Shown here piece by piece: positions 7,563 through 15,711 of a DNA stretch of 21,136 bases. The stretch is from assembly GCA_903883985.1 (NCBI GenBank), contig CAISDD010000214.1, forward strand, positions 1 to 21,136, given 5' to 3'. The translations under genes and the position numbers were made by a program. This DNA comes from an uncultured Pseudomonadota bacterium. GTDB taxonomy: Bacteria > Pseudomonadota > Gammaproteobacteria > Burkholderiales > Thiobacillaceae. Numbering within the stretch: position 1 is the first letter of the stretch; each line of letters begins with the position of its first letter. The notes beneath the pieces are model-generated. The model was not told the origin of the DNA. It was given only the letters and a program-made list of their open reading frames with translations, and made no database searches.

Positions 7563-8045
7563 ATGTTGGCCGCGCTCCTGTCTTGCGGCGGTGCGTTCGC
7601 CGACACGGTTTATCAGACGCGCGATGACTTCCTGCGCGAGGTGTTCGGCACGCCACCACCGGCGCAGGTGCTTTGGGTAGACAGCGGCGTCCAGGGCGCA
7701 CTCAAGGCTGCACTCGGCCACCCGTTCGCCCAGGCACGCTTGCGCTACTGGAGGAAGAACGGCAAGACCGCCTGGATACTCGACGAAATCGGCAAGGAGT
7801 ATCCGATCACTGCCGCCTTCGTGCTGGAAAAAGACGTGATCGACAGCGCTCGTGTGCTGGTCTACCGGGAAACCCGTGGTATGGAAGTGCGCTATCCCAG
7901 CTTCCTGCGGCAATTTTCTGGCGCCCGGGTGCGGGATGGCCGGCTAGACAAGCCGATCGACGGCATCTCTGGCGCCACGCTCTCGGTGCAAGCCATGGAC
8001 AGAATGGCGCGCGCCGCCTTCGTGCTCGACGGGTACGCGCCGTGA
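7563..8045 (+). CDS. Extracytoplasmic FMN-binding domain protein with flavinylation motif
   Basis: A 160-residue protein that ends in an FMN-binding domain of the NqrC/RnfG type. The key motif is D133-GISGAT139, matching DxxSGAT, in which the Thr is covalently modified with FMN by ApbE-type transferases in known families. The N-terminus (MLAALLSCGGAFADTVYQ) looks like a short secretion signal; LLSC could alternatively be a weak lipobox. ATG 7563 is chosen because it lies 4 bp after the porin stop and starts the signal directly; the frame is open upstream to 7446, but only over the porin gene. The stop overlaps the GTG of the PepSY gene (GTGA), a translationally coupled pair. Likely role: carries electrons in the periplasm between the PepSY membrane partner and an acceptor, perhaps for ferric iron reduction. 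Confidence 0.82.
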   Translation: MLAALLSCGGAFADTVYQTRDDFLREVFGTPPPAQVLWVDSGVQGALKAALGHPFAQARLRYWRKNGKTAWILDEIGKEYPITAAFVLEKDVIDSARVLVYRETRGMEVRYPSFLRQFSGARVRDGRLDKPIDGISGATLSVQAMDRMARAAFVLDGYAP

Positions 8046-8800
8046 ATACAGACAGTCACGCCCGGCGGCGGATCGGCGCCATCTTGCATCGCTGGCACCG
8101 CAGGCTGGGCGTGGCTGCCGGACTGTTCGTGCTCTGGCTGGCGGGCAGCGGCATCGCCCTCAACCATAGTGCCGATCTGGGACTAGACCGCTCGGCGGTC
8201 AGTGCGCCGTGGATCATCCGGCTATACGGACTGCGTGCAACCATCCCTGATCGGGGGTATCTAGCGGCCCGCCACTGGCTGGTCGGCAACGAGGTGCAAA
8301 CCGTGCTCGATGGACGGCTGCTCGCTGTCGCGCTGCCCGGAACACTCGGACTGATTGCCAGCGGTGACCTGCTGTTCGCCGCCAACGCCAGCACGCTCGC
8401 CTTGTTCGATGCCCAGGGTCGATTCGTGGAGTCGCTACACGATGCCGACTTGCCGATCATGGCCATCCATCGCATCGGTCAGGGCTGCGGCGCGGTGGTG
8501 ATCGCGGACGAGCAGGATCACCGCTTTTTCAGCCGTGACGGCCTTACCTGGTCGCCCTGCGCTGGTGCGATCGTCTGGAGCACGAGCGTGGCGCTGCCTG
8601 CCGTCATCCAGGCGCGTGCGGCGAACTTGCTGCGTCCGCAGTTACCCACAGAGCGTGTGCTGCTGGATGCGCACAGCGGCCATATCTTCGGGCGCTATGG
8701 CTCGTTTGTGATGGATACGGTCGGTGTGCTGTTCATCCTGATCGCCTTGAGCGGGCTGTGGATGTTTCTGCGCCACCACTTGCGCCGCGGCCATCCGTGA
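8042..8800 (+). CDS. PepSY-associated transmembrane protein, probable redox partner
   Basis: A 252-residue inner-membrane protein starting at GTG 8042, overlapping the FMN gene stop by 3 bp. One transmembrane helix near the N-terminus (LGVAAGLFVLWLAGSGIALNHS, cut here to LGVAAGLFVLWLAGSGIAL) follows the HRWHRR segment typical of PepSY_TM proteins. A periplasmic domain of about 170 residues follows, then a second helix (TVGVLFILIALSGLWMFL) and a basic tail (RHHLRRGHP). PepSY membrane proteins beside flavinylated FMN-binding domains are known in bacterial extracytosolic electron-transfer loci. Histidines near the helices could bind heme, though this is only a possibility. It is the last gene of the operon and convergent with coq7. 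Confidence 0.78.
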   Translation: MNTDSHARRRIGAILHRWHRRLGVAAGLFVLWLAGSGIALNHSADLGLDRSAVSAPWIIRLYGLRATIPDRGYLAARHWLVGNEVQTVLDGRLLAVALPGTLGLIASGDLLFAANASTLALFDAQGRFVESLHDADLPIMAIHRIGQGCGAVVIADEQDHRFFSRDGLTWSPCAGAIVWSTSVALPAVIQARAANLLRPQLPTERVLLDAHSGHIFGRYGSFVMDTVGVLFILIALSGLWMFLRHHLRRGHP

Positions 8801-8891
8801 TTTGGTCTTTGCGCTCGGCCAGCGACGTTCAGCCTTGGGTTACGGCGCCCAAAGCGCGCCTGACCCAATCTACGCGTCTGCCACGATGCTA

Positions 8892-9521
8892 TCAGATTCG
8901 ATACGCCGCCAGCGTCAGGAGCTTGGAGGTGAACCGCATGGCGCCACGCACCGGCGTGGGCAGAGGCAAGCCGCCGAGGGCGATGGCGGTATCCGCGTGT
9001 TTCGCCTCGTCGATCTTCATCTGCGCGACGATGGCGCGGCTCCTGGCGTCCTGTTCGGGCAGCAAATCCAGGTGGCTATCCAGGTGGCCCTCCACTTGCC
9101 GCTCGGTCTCCGCCAGGAAGCCCAGGTTCCACTTGTCGCCCAGCGCGCCGGCGAGGGCGCCCAGAGCAAACGAACCCACATACCAAAGCGGGTTGAGCAC
9201 GCTCTTATGGCTGCCTAGTTCATTCAGCCGCTTCTCGCACCAGGCCAGGTGTTCGGTTTCCTCGTCGGCTGCCAGCAGTAAGGCACGCTGCGCTTCCGGG
9301 TTGCGCGCGGTGAGCGCCTGTCCGGCATAGAGCGCTTGTGCGCACACTTCGCCGCTGTGGTTGATACGCATAAGGCCGCCGGCATGACGCTTGTTGGTTT
9401 CACTTAACTCGACCTCGGGCACGCCGGCGTCTGGATATGTGCGCCGCGACCCGGCCCTGGCGAAGACCGTGCGCAAGGCACGATCGAACTGGAGGATGAA
9501 AGCCTCGGGCGTGGGCAGCAT
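8892..9521 (-). CDS. coq7: Demethoxyubiquinone hydroxylase Coq7
   Basis: A 209-residue di-iron monooxygenase that hydroxylates 2-polyprenyl-3-methyl-6-methoxy-1,4-benzoquinone, the penultimate step of ubiquinone synthesis, at the inner membrane. The four-helix di-iron ligand set is present: E58 in MRINHSGEVCAQALY, E88xxH91 in DEETEHLAWCEKRL, E140 in LAETERQVEGHLD, and E172xxH175 in DEAKHADTA. Hydrophobic helix LWYVGSFALGALAGALGDKW fits membrane association. Length and start (ATG at 9521) agree with the betaproteobacterial family. It stands alone on the minus strand, convergent with the PepSY gene (91 bp gap without a strong terminator). Its presence indicates an aerobic ubiquinone-using respiratory chain. 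Confidence 0.93.
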   Translation of the reverse strand: MLPTPEAFILQFDRALRTVFARAGSRRTYPDAGVPEVELSETNKRHAGGLMRINHSGEVCAQALYAGQALTARNPEAQRALLLAADEETEHLAWCEKRLNELGSHKSVLNPLWYVGSFALGALAGALGDKWNLGFLAETERQVEGHLDSHLDLLPEQDARSRAIVAQMKIDEAKHADTAIALGGLPLPTPVRGAMRFTSKLLTLAAYRI

Positions 9522-9906
9522 GGTTGCGGTTCCAACAGGATGATGACCCCGCGATTATCCTCGATTAGTCGACCCCCATCGCGCCCGGCAGGGTGAAATT
9601 CAGGTAGCCTGGGCAACATGCGCTGCTGCGGGCAGCGTTAACGTAGACGACAGCGCAGGAGTCCTACATGGATACCGCTCACTCCAACCAGAAGCAAATT
9701 GACCGGACCGCCATGAGGAGGGCTTGAGGATTTCCTGGAACGGCCGAAGCCAAGCCGAAGGGTAATGGATTGCCCTGGGTTGTTGGCTGCATTTAAAAAC
9801 GGGCGGGCGTGTCATAGAGTTCTATAGTATGCGATCTGCCTACGTAATGATTCAGCCACGATGCTTGCGGGTATGAGCACGTGGCTCAAGTTGAGAGGAT
9901 GGCTTG
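9522..9906. other. Intergenic gap between coq7 and the TonB receptor operon
   Basis: This divergent gap marks the transition to the lower-GC region. It contains a possible small ORF (9668-9727), a -10-like TATAGT (9823-9828) without a good -35 partner, and a purine-rich Shine-Dalgarno (gagagg, about 9893) before the receptor ATG. No other gene was recognised. Confidence 0.5.
9668..9727 (+). CDS. Possible 19-residue small ORF
   Basis: ATG at 9668 is preceded by AGGAG (9657-9661) at a 6-nt spacing, an excellent ribosome binding site, and the frame ends at TGA 9725-9727. The peptide is MDTAHSNQKQIDRTAMRRA. It resembles nothing I recognise and could be a remnant of a longer gene, a leader peptide or chance. 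It has no transmembrane character. Confidence 0.25.
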   Translation: MDTAHSNQKQIDRTAMRRA

Positions 9907-11871
9907 ATGTCTGCTCTGACACGTTACTTTCTCTTGCTTTCACTTTCTGCATTTGTGAGTGCGCGAGCGGATACCACTAACCTCGCATCGAATCAGGATT
10001 TGAGCAAACTGTCCCTACAGGAATTACTCAACATCGAGGTGGTCAGCGTTTCCAAGTTTTCTCAGAAAGCGGCCAACGCCCCTTCTGATGTCACCGTGAT
10101 TAGCGCGGACGAGATACGCAACTTTGGCTGGCGTACTCTTGCCGATGTGCTGGGTAGCGCGCGTAGTTTCAATATCACCAGTGATCGTCTTTATAGCTAT
10201 GCGGGTGTGCGCGGTTTTGCTCCCCTAGGTGACTATAATAACCGGCTATTATTGATGATCGATGGCATGAGGATCAATGATAATGTCTATGATCAGGCTA
10301 TGCTGGGTAGTGAGTTTTCACTAAACCTGGATATGGTCGATCACGTCGAGATCGTTCGAGGCCCTGGTTCGTCGATGTACGGAAATAACGCGCTATTCGG
10401 CATCATCAACCTGATTACCAAGCGCGGCCAGGAGGTTGGAAAGCGTCTGACTATTTCAGCCGATACCCTGAAATCAGGAAGCGTTCAGGGAAGCATGGGT
10501 GGCAGACTGGATAACGATGCGGAATATCTGATTTCAGCCTCGCATGAATACGCTCCGGGAGAGAAATTGACCTTTCCCGAGTTTGCCCCTGGTAATACAG
10601 TGACTTCCGGAACCGACTCGCTTCATAATAGCCGCCTGTTCAGCAAGTTCAGTCAGGGTGGTTTCGGTGTCATGGTTAACCTGAGCAAGCGGGAAAAATT
10701 GAATCCCGCCGCGCTTTCGAGCGGACTATTTGACGATCCGCGCAACAAAATGGTCGATCAGCAGGGTTTCTTTGATGGACACTATACATGGAGCGCTACC
10801 CAGTCTACGGAATGGACGGCACGGCTGTTCGCAGGGTCGCACCAGTATCACGGCGATTATGTGTATAACGATCCGGTGATACTGAACCGGGATTTCGGGC
10901 GGGGTGATTGGTTGGGTGGTGAATTCAAGGGCGATACCCACCTTGGCATTGATCATCGGCTGGTTTATGGTGTCGAGTTGCAGAGGAATACGCGGCAACG
11001 TCTCTATAATTACGACGTTGACCCCTATTACCTTTATCATGATACCAACAAGACTGGCTTCCGCAAAGGGTATTATGTGCAGGATGAGTGGCACATGAAT
11101 GATGCACTCAATGCCACCGTAGGCGCTCGTTTCGATCAAGTCACTGGAATTAACGATCAAGTCAGCCCGCGACTGGCACTGGTCTGGCACAGCAATCCCG
11201 ATACGATCTGGAAGTCGTCCTATGGCACGGCTTTCCGAGCTCCAACTGCATTTGAGAGTTTCACGAACCGAGGTCGCCTGCTCCCGGAAAGAATCCAGAC
11301 TCTGGAGCTGTCCTTCGAGCATTATCTGAGTTCCGAGCTGCATATGACTGTGGTCGGCTACGACTACCGTATGGAGAATCAAATCGCGAGCAATCCGGAT
11401 TACGATCCAGCCAGTCCGGGAAATTATTATATCAACCTGCCTCAGTTACGGGGGCGGGGATTTGAAATCGAGGCCGAAAAGCTCTGGGATGGTGGCGCCC
11501 GCCTGCGTACTTCCCTGGATATTCCTTACCTGAGGGACGATCAGGGACAATGGCCCATCAACTCGCCCAAGTGGAACTTCAAACTCAATCATGCCCAACC
11601 ACTGGACAGCCACTGGACTTTAGGCATGGAGGAGCAGATTGTAGGGCCGCAGAGGAGCAACCTGGGACAACTCGGAAGCAGTGCCATCACCAACCTGACG
11701 CTGTCTCGCAGAATGGGTAGTAATGGCTGGGAGTTTTCTGCGACCATCCGCGATCTGTTTGACCGGAGGCCGGATCAACCGGTTCTGGAGGACTATATGG
11801 CGCTCAATGCTCGGGATACGGTTCCCAACGTGGCTCGGAATATCAACATAAGATTGGTACGGCGATTCTGA
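9907..11871 (+). CDS. TonB-dependent outer-membrane receptor of a signalling operon
   Basis: A 654-residue TonB-dependent receptor. Signal peptide about 1-22 (MSALTRYFLLLSLSAFVSARA); then the sequence DLSKLSLQELLNIEVVSVSK; plug domain (about 45-155: SDVTVISADEIRNFGWRTLADVLG, LMIDGMRINDN, VEIVRGPGSSMYGNNALFG); then a 22-strand-type barrel ending in NINIRLVRRF with terminal Phe. ATG 9907 was chosen over TTG 9904 because gagagg precedes it at suitable spacing. The next gene, yfiR-like, begins 2 bp after the stop, so receptor and signalling proteins are coexpressed. This suggests the receptor senses or imports an unknown extracellular ligand and feeds the periplasmic sensor. Base composition is near 50% GC, unlike the flanks. 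No TonB/ExbBD genes are in the window. Confidence 0.9.
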   Translation: MSALTRYFLLLSLSAFVSARADTTNLASNQDLSKLSLQELLNIEVVSVSKFSQKAANAPSDVTVISADEIRNFGWRTLADVLGSARSFNITSDRLYSYAGVRGFAPLGDYNNRLLLMIDGMRINDNVYDQAMLGSEFSLNLDMVDHVEIVRGPGSSMYGNNALFGIINLITKRGQEVGKRLTISADTLKSGSVQGSMGGRLDNDAEYLISASHEYAPGEKLTFPEFAPGNTVTSGTDSLHNSRLFSKFSQGGFGVMVNLSKREKLNPAALSSGLFDDPRNKMVDQQGFFDGHYTWSATQSTEWTARLFAGSHQYHGDYVYNDPVILNRDFGRGDWLGGEFKGDTHLGIDHRLVYGVELQRNTRQRLYNYDVDPYYLYHDTNKTGFRKGYYVQDEWHMNDALNATVGARFDQVTGINDQVSPRLALVWHSNPDTIWKSSYGTAFRAPTAFESFTNRGRLLPERIQTLELSFEHYLSSELHMTVVGYDYRMENQIASNPDYDPASPGNYYINLPQLRGRGFEIEAEKLWDGGARLRTSLDIPYLRDDQGQWPINSPKWNFKLNHAQPLDSHWTLGMEEQIVGPQRSNLGQLGSSAITNLTLSRRMGSNGWEFSATIRDLFDRRPDQPVLEDYMALNARDTVPNVARNINIRLVRRF

Positions 11872-11873
11872 GA

Positions 11874-12395
11874 TTGAAGACCTATTTACGGGTGCTGCTA
11901 CTGCTGTTTTTTTGCCCTGCCTGGTCGCTTGGCCAGGGCATGGTATCGGAGTCAGCGGTCAAGGCCGCTTTTATTTATAATTTCATCAAATTTGTGGAAT
12001 GGCCCGCCAATACTCTGCCGACGGGTCATATCCGATTGTGCCTGGTCGGTCACGACGACAAGTTGCAAGTAGCAATCGAACAGATGGTTGGAAAAGAGGC
12101 CCAGGGTCGAATTCTTGAAATTGCAAATGTACAACGAAGCGATCTTCCTGGGAATTGCCAGGTCTTGGTGATCAGCAGCAATGAAGATCGCGTTGCCGAA
12201 ATCCTGCGTATGGTTGGCGAAGCACCGAAGCTGACGATCAGTGATGCGGCCGATTTCATAGATGATCACGGCATGATCGGCTTGAATTCCGTAGATCACA
12301 AGGTTCAGTTCGATATCAATGTCAACTCGGCCCGCAGGGCGCACCTCAAGATCAGCGCACAACTACTCAAGCTGGCGCGGAGGGTCGTACAATGA
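11874..12395 (+). CDS. YfiR-like periplasmic regulator (DUF4154)
   Basis: A 173-residue protein of the YfiR/DUF4154 family. It begins with a signal peptide (KTYLRVLLLLFFCPAWSLGQ), then the family hallmarks SAVKAAFIYNFIKFVEWP, IRLCLVGHDD, CQVLVISSNED, and GMIGLNSVDHKVQFDIN with the C-terminal SARRAHLKISAQLLKLA. The start is TTG at 11874, 2 bp after the receptor stop; the next Met (residue 23) would lose the signal peptide. Stop and next start overlap as ATGA. In Pseudomonas, YfiR is a periplasmic protein that represses the CHASE8-HAMP-GGDEF cyclase YfiN. Here the neighbour has the same CHASE8-HAMP input, so this protein probably regulates the kinase encoded next. Confidence 0.88.
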   Translation: MKTYLRVLLLLFFCPAWSLGQGMVSESAVKAAFIYNFIKFVEWPANTLPTGHIRLCLVGHDDKLQVAIEQMVGKEAQGRILEIANVQRSDLPGNCQVLVISSNEDRVAEILRMVGEAPKLTISDAADFIDDHGMIGLNSVDHKVQFDINVNSARRAHLKISAQLLKLARRVVQ

Positions 12396-14275
12396 GGCGA
12401 CTTCTATCCCTGCCAATCCGTTATAAGCTGATGCTGCTTGCGGGATTCGTTCTGACGGGGGCAATGCTTTCAGTTATTTCATTTTCCATTTTCAACGAGT
12501 ATCACGAACGTCGATATGCAATCGAGGAACGCGCCGGCATGATCGGTGGAGTTCTGGCCGCCAATGTGATGTCGGCCGTTTTATTCTCCGATGCAAGCGA
12601 CGCCAGCAAAACATTGCACTCGCTGATCAACGTCCCCGATATTCGTGCCGCACGCATCATGACTTCGGTAGGTAATACGCTGGCTACCTATACCACATCC
12701 AGGCATGAGTTCTCGCCGCCTGACTGGGCGATGCCAGCGCGATTCGAAATTCGAGTTCCGATCATGAGCGAAAATGCGAAGATCGGTACGCTGTTTCTCG
12801 TGGTTTCCAATGCATCGCTCTGGCAGGCACTTCGCACCAACGCGCAGAGAACCACGGTGCTGATGGCCCTCTTGATGCTGCTTGCCCTGGCGGCGGCAAG
12901 CAAAGTGGGGCGTTACATCACCGACCCGATCGAGATTCTGGCCAAGACGGCACGACACATCTCTTCGACGCGGAATTACCAGCTTCGTGTAACGAACTAT
13001 GCGGATGACGAACTGGGACATCTGATCGATGATTTTAATACCATGCTTGAAGAAATAGAACTCCGTGATACCCAACTCGAGACTAATATCGAGCAGCGTA
13101 CCGTGCAGTTACGTCAAGCCAAAGAGCAGGCGGAAACAGCAAACCGCGCCAAGTCCGAGTTTCTATCGCGCATGAGCCACGAATTGCGTACTCCGTTAAA
13201 TTCAATTCTTGGTTTTTCCCAGGTAATGGCGGGCGATCCAGCGCTGGATGAAGATCATCGCGACAGTACCAATGAGATATTCAAGGCCGGGCGTCATCTG
13301 CTTGAACTGGTCAATGAGGTGCTTGACCTGGCTAAAATAGAATCGGGTCGCTTACAACTTTCTATGGAAACCGTGCCGCTTGAGGATGTGGTGATGGAGT
13401 GTTTTGCACTCATCGAGCCACTTGCGATCAAGCGCAACCTGAATATCGAACGGCCCAATATGTCACACATGGCCGTGCGCGCCGACCGTATTCGTCTCAA
13501 GGAGGCGCTGCTCAACCTGATTTCCAATGCAGTCAAGTACAATCGCGATCATGGACACATCCGCCTGTCCATAGAATCGCGGTTGGAGCATAGACTTCGC
13601 ATTGTAGTCAGTGACAGTGGACATGGCATTCCCGAAGACAAGCTCGATGATATATTTCTTCCGTTCAATCGGCTCAATGCGGAATTCAGTGATATCGAAG
13701 GTACCGGCATTGGCCTTACCATTACGCGGCGTCTGATCGAGACGATGGGAGGTACGGTTGGAGTGCATAGTGTTGTCGACAAAGGAAGTTCATTCTGGAT
13801 TGAATTGCCGGCTAGCACGGTGGATGAAGTTACTCAACCGGAACAAGTGAAAAAACGATTGCATGCCAGGCCTGGGTTGCAATGCACGGTACTCTATGTA
13901 GAGGACAATCCGGCCAATGTAAAACTCATGGTTCGTATATTCCGTTCCTTGCCGTATATTCAGTTGATCACCGCGAATACTCCAGAGATTGGTCTGCAAC
14001 TGGCAAGAGCTAACCCTCCCGCCCTGGTCATGCTGGACATTAACCTACCTGGTATGGACGGTTATGAATTGCTGGGACGGATACGTGCGGAATCATGGGG
14101 TAAAAACCTGCCAGCGATAGCCATCAGTGCCAACGCCATGCAGTGTGATATAGAGCGGGGCAATAGTGCTGGATTTGAAGCTTATCTCACTAAGCCAGTC
14201 GATCTGAACCAATTGAATGACACACTCGTCGGGCTTCTGGATCCAGGCTCCATGGCGACTGAGGAGATGACGTGA
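12392..14275 (+). CDS. CHASE8-HAMP hybrid histidine kinase with C-terminal receiver
   Basis: A 627-residue inner-membrane sensor kinase. Order: TM1 (about 12-34); periplasmic CHASE8 sensor (about 38-145; AANVMSAVLFSDASDASKTL, IRAARIMTSVGNTLATY); TM2 (about 153-172); HAMP (about 173-225); coiled coil; HisKA with phospho-acceptor H263 in SHELRTPLN; HATPase with N-box N379 (ISNAVKYN), SDSGHGIPED, IFLPFNRL and GTGIGLTI; and a receiver domain (about 500-615) with YVEDNPANVKLM and D549 in MLDINLPGMDGYEL, plus the conserved KP near the end. ATG 12392 overlaps the yfiR-like stop (ATGA), and its stop overlaps the next start (GTGA). The architecture suggests autophosphorylation controlled by YfiR via CHASE8, phosphotransfer to D549 or to the adjacent response regulator. 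No HPt domain is present. Confidence 0.93.
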   Translation: MRRLLSLPIRYKLMLLAGFVLTGAMLSVISFSIFNEYHERRYAIEERAGMIGGVLAANVMSAVLFSDASDASKTLHSLINVPDIRAARIMTSVGNTLATYTTSRHEFSPPDWAMPARFEIRVPIMSENAKIGTLFLVVSNASLWQALRTNAQRTTVLMALLMLLALAAASKVGRYITDPIEILAKTARHISSTRNYQLRVTNYADDELGHLIDDFNTMLEEIELRDTQLETNIEQRTVQLRQAKEQAETANRAKSEFLSRMSHELRTPLNSILGFSQVMAGDPALDEDHRDSTNEIFKAGRHLLELVNEVLDLAKIESGRLQLSMETVPLEDVVMECFALIEPLAIKRNLNIERPNMSHMAVRADRIRLKEALLNLISNAVKYNRDHGHIRLSIESRLEHRLRIVVSDSGHGIPEDKLDDIFLPFNRLNAEFSDIEGTGIGLTITRRLIETMGGTVGVHSVVDKGSSFWIELPASTVDEVTQPEQVKKRLHARPGLQCTVLYVEDNPANVKLMVRIFRSLPYIQLITANTPEIGLQLARANPPALVMLDINLPGMDGYELLGRIRAESWGKNLPAIAISANAMQCDIERGNSAGFEAYLTKPVDLNQLNDTLVGLLDPGSMATEEMT

Positions 14276-15345
14276 TAGATATGGAAAATAGGGGGCTGGA
14301 TCATCGTAATGCTCGTATTTATATCGTCGATGATGAACCTGCGAACCTTAAATTGCTGGTCAAGTTATTGCGTCAGGAACAATTCAATAATTTGACAACA
14401 TTTGAAGACCCGCGCGCCCTTTTCGCTGCTTATGATAAGGCTCGTCCTGACCTGATCCTTCTTGATCTTCAAATGCCATACCTGACTGGCTTTGATGTGC
14501 TCGAACGATTACACGATATGCACGATCCTCTTTCCCCCCCCGTCCTCGTTTTGACAGCCCAGCATAGTCGTGAAAACCTGTTGTGTGCATTCAACTCCGG
14601 CGCTCGCGATTTTGTCAGCAAGCCATTCGACCGGCACGAGTTGCTGGCTCGGGTGCGCAATCTTCTGGATGCGCAACTGGCACAACGGCTTTTACATGAT
14701 CAAAAATCCGTCCTAGAAATACTCGTAGGACAGAGAACGGAGTCTCTGCATCACACTCGCTTGCAGGTGGTACAGCGGCTTGGTCGTGCAGCAGAATACC
14801 GCGACAATGAAACCGGCCACCACATCATGCGTATGAGTCAGGGCGCAACCTGCATCGCCAGAGCAATTGGCTGGCATGATGACATGGTTGAATTGATGTT
14901 GAATGCCAGTCCGATGCATGATGTCGGAAAAATAGGCATTCCTGATCATATCCTGCTGAAACCTGGAAAGCTTGATCCTGACGAATGGTCCATCATGCAG
15001 ACTCATTGTGAAATTGGTGCCAACATTCTGGACGGTGACGATTCCAGCCTGCTGGTCATGGCCAGAGACATAGCCCGTAGCCATCACGAAAAATGGGACG
15101 GTACGGGCTATCCGGATGGTTTGATGGGAACGGATATTCCGCAGGCTGCACGCATTGCCGCCATTTCCGACGTTTTCGATGCGCTCACTTCCCGGCGCCC
15201 CTACAAGGCGCCCTGGTCGGTCGATGATGCCGTAAAGCTGATATGCGACCAATCAGGAAAACATTTCGACCCTGAAGTCGTAAGTTGTTTTCAGCATTGT
15301 TTGCCTAATATCCTGCTTATTCGTGAAAGTTTCCAGGAAAGTTGA
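14272..15345 (+). CDS. REC-HD-GYP response regulator, c-di-GMP phosphodiesterase
   Basis: A 357-residue cytoplasmic regulator: N-terminal receiver domain (about 15-130; YIVDDEPANLKLL, phospho-acceptor D65 in LILLDLQMPY, KP at the end) linked by a helix to an HD-GYP domain (about 160-345). Catalytic residues are intact: H183-H184 in NETGHHIMRM, H216-D217 in MHDVGKIG, H271-H272-E273 and D276-G277-TGYP-281 in HHEKWDGTGYPDG, and ISDVFDALTSRRPYK. It should hydrolyse c-di-GMP. GTG 14272 was chosen because GGAG (14263-14266) lies 5 nt before it and it overlaps the kinase stop; ATG 14281 is the alternative. It is the output of the operon and the only obvious partner of the kinase. Codon use is AT-rich (25 G+C of 60 in bases 14281-14340). 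Confidence 0.94.
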   Translation: MIDMENRGLDHRNARIYIVDDEPANLKLLVKLLRQEQFNNLTTFEDPRALFAAYDKARPDLILLDLQMPYLTGFDVLERLHDMHDPLSPPVLVLTAQHSRENLLCAFNSGARDFVSKPFDRHELLARVRNLLDAQLAQRLLHDQKSVLEILVGQRTESLHHTRLQVVQRLGRAAEYRDNETGHHIMRMSQGATCIARAIGWHDDMVELMLNASPMHDVGKIGIPDHILLKPGKLDPDEWSIMQTHCEIGANILDGDDSSLLVMARDIARSHHEKWDGTGYPDGLMGTDIPQAARIAAISDVFDALTSRRPYKAPWSVDDAVKLICDQSGKHFDPEVVSCFQHCLPNILLIRESFQES

Positions 15346-15711
15346 AACTTGGAACTCCTTCTACCTGTCCGTCTCCACCAACGCTACCGTGGGTAACTGT
15401 TGTCAGGTTATCGTAACTCATGGAGTTCAACGCATGTCATTAAGTAATCGCACGCAACCATTTTGCTTATCCTATATACCGACGATGGCCGCTCCTATCG
15501 AGGTTGACATGAGCGGCATTTTACCAGGTTAACTCGGTTTATAGGCAAAAGGGTTTATTCCGCCGACCAACCCCAACCGCGCCGCCTGGTAAGCGACGGG
15601 GGCGTGGCACCGTATCAGGAATACTACGCTGGCTACGCCCACCCAATCGCTTGCATGACCTTGTGCACCCATGGGCGATGCGCGGGTCGCCCATTTCGTG
15701 TGCGGGAATGA
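15346..15711. other. Intergenic gap between HD-GYP and Tim44-like genes
   Basis: The two genes converge. The gap contains a hairpin at 15488-15517 with a following attttacc that could terminate the signalling operon, and a second stem at 15672-15693 (tgggcga / tcgccca) that could end the Tim44-like gene. No gene was supported; open frames here have no ribosome binding site or family resemblance. GC rises again after about 15560, marking the right boundary of the low-GC region. Confidence 0.5.
15488..15517 (+). terminator. Possible terminator of the signalling operon
   Basis: Stem gccgctc / gagcggc (7 bp) with a 16-nt loop, followed by attttacc. It lies 142 bp after the HD-GYP stop. The long loop makes it a weak candidate. 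Confidence 0.35.

Noticed and set aside
6443..7606. A 387-codon open frame on the minus strand
   Set aside because: Antisense to the porin gene, whose signal peptide, barrel pattern and terminal aromatic residue are convincing.
15323..15532. A 69-codon open frame after the HD-GYP gene
   Set aside because: It overlaps the 3' end of the HD-GYP gene in another frame, lacks a ribosome binding site and covers the candidate terminator.
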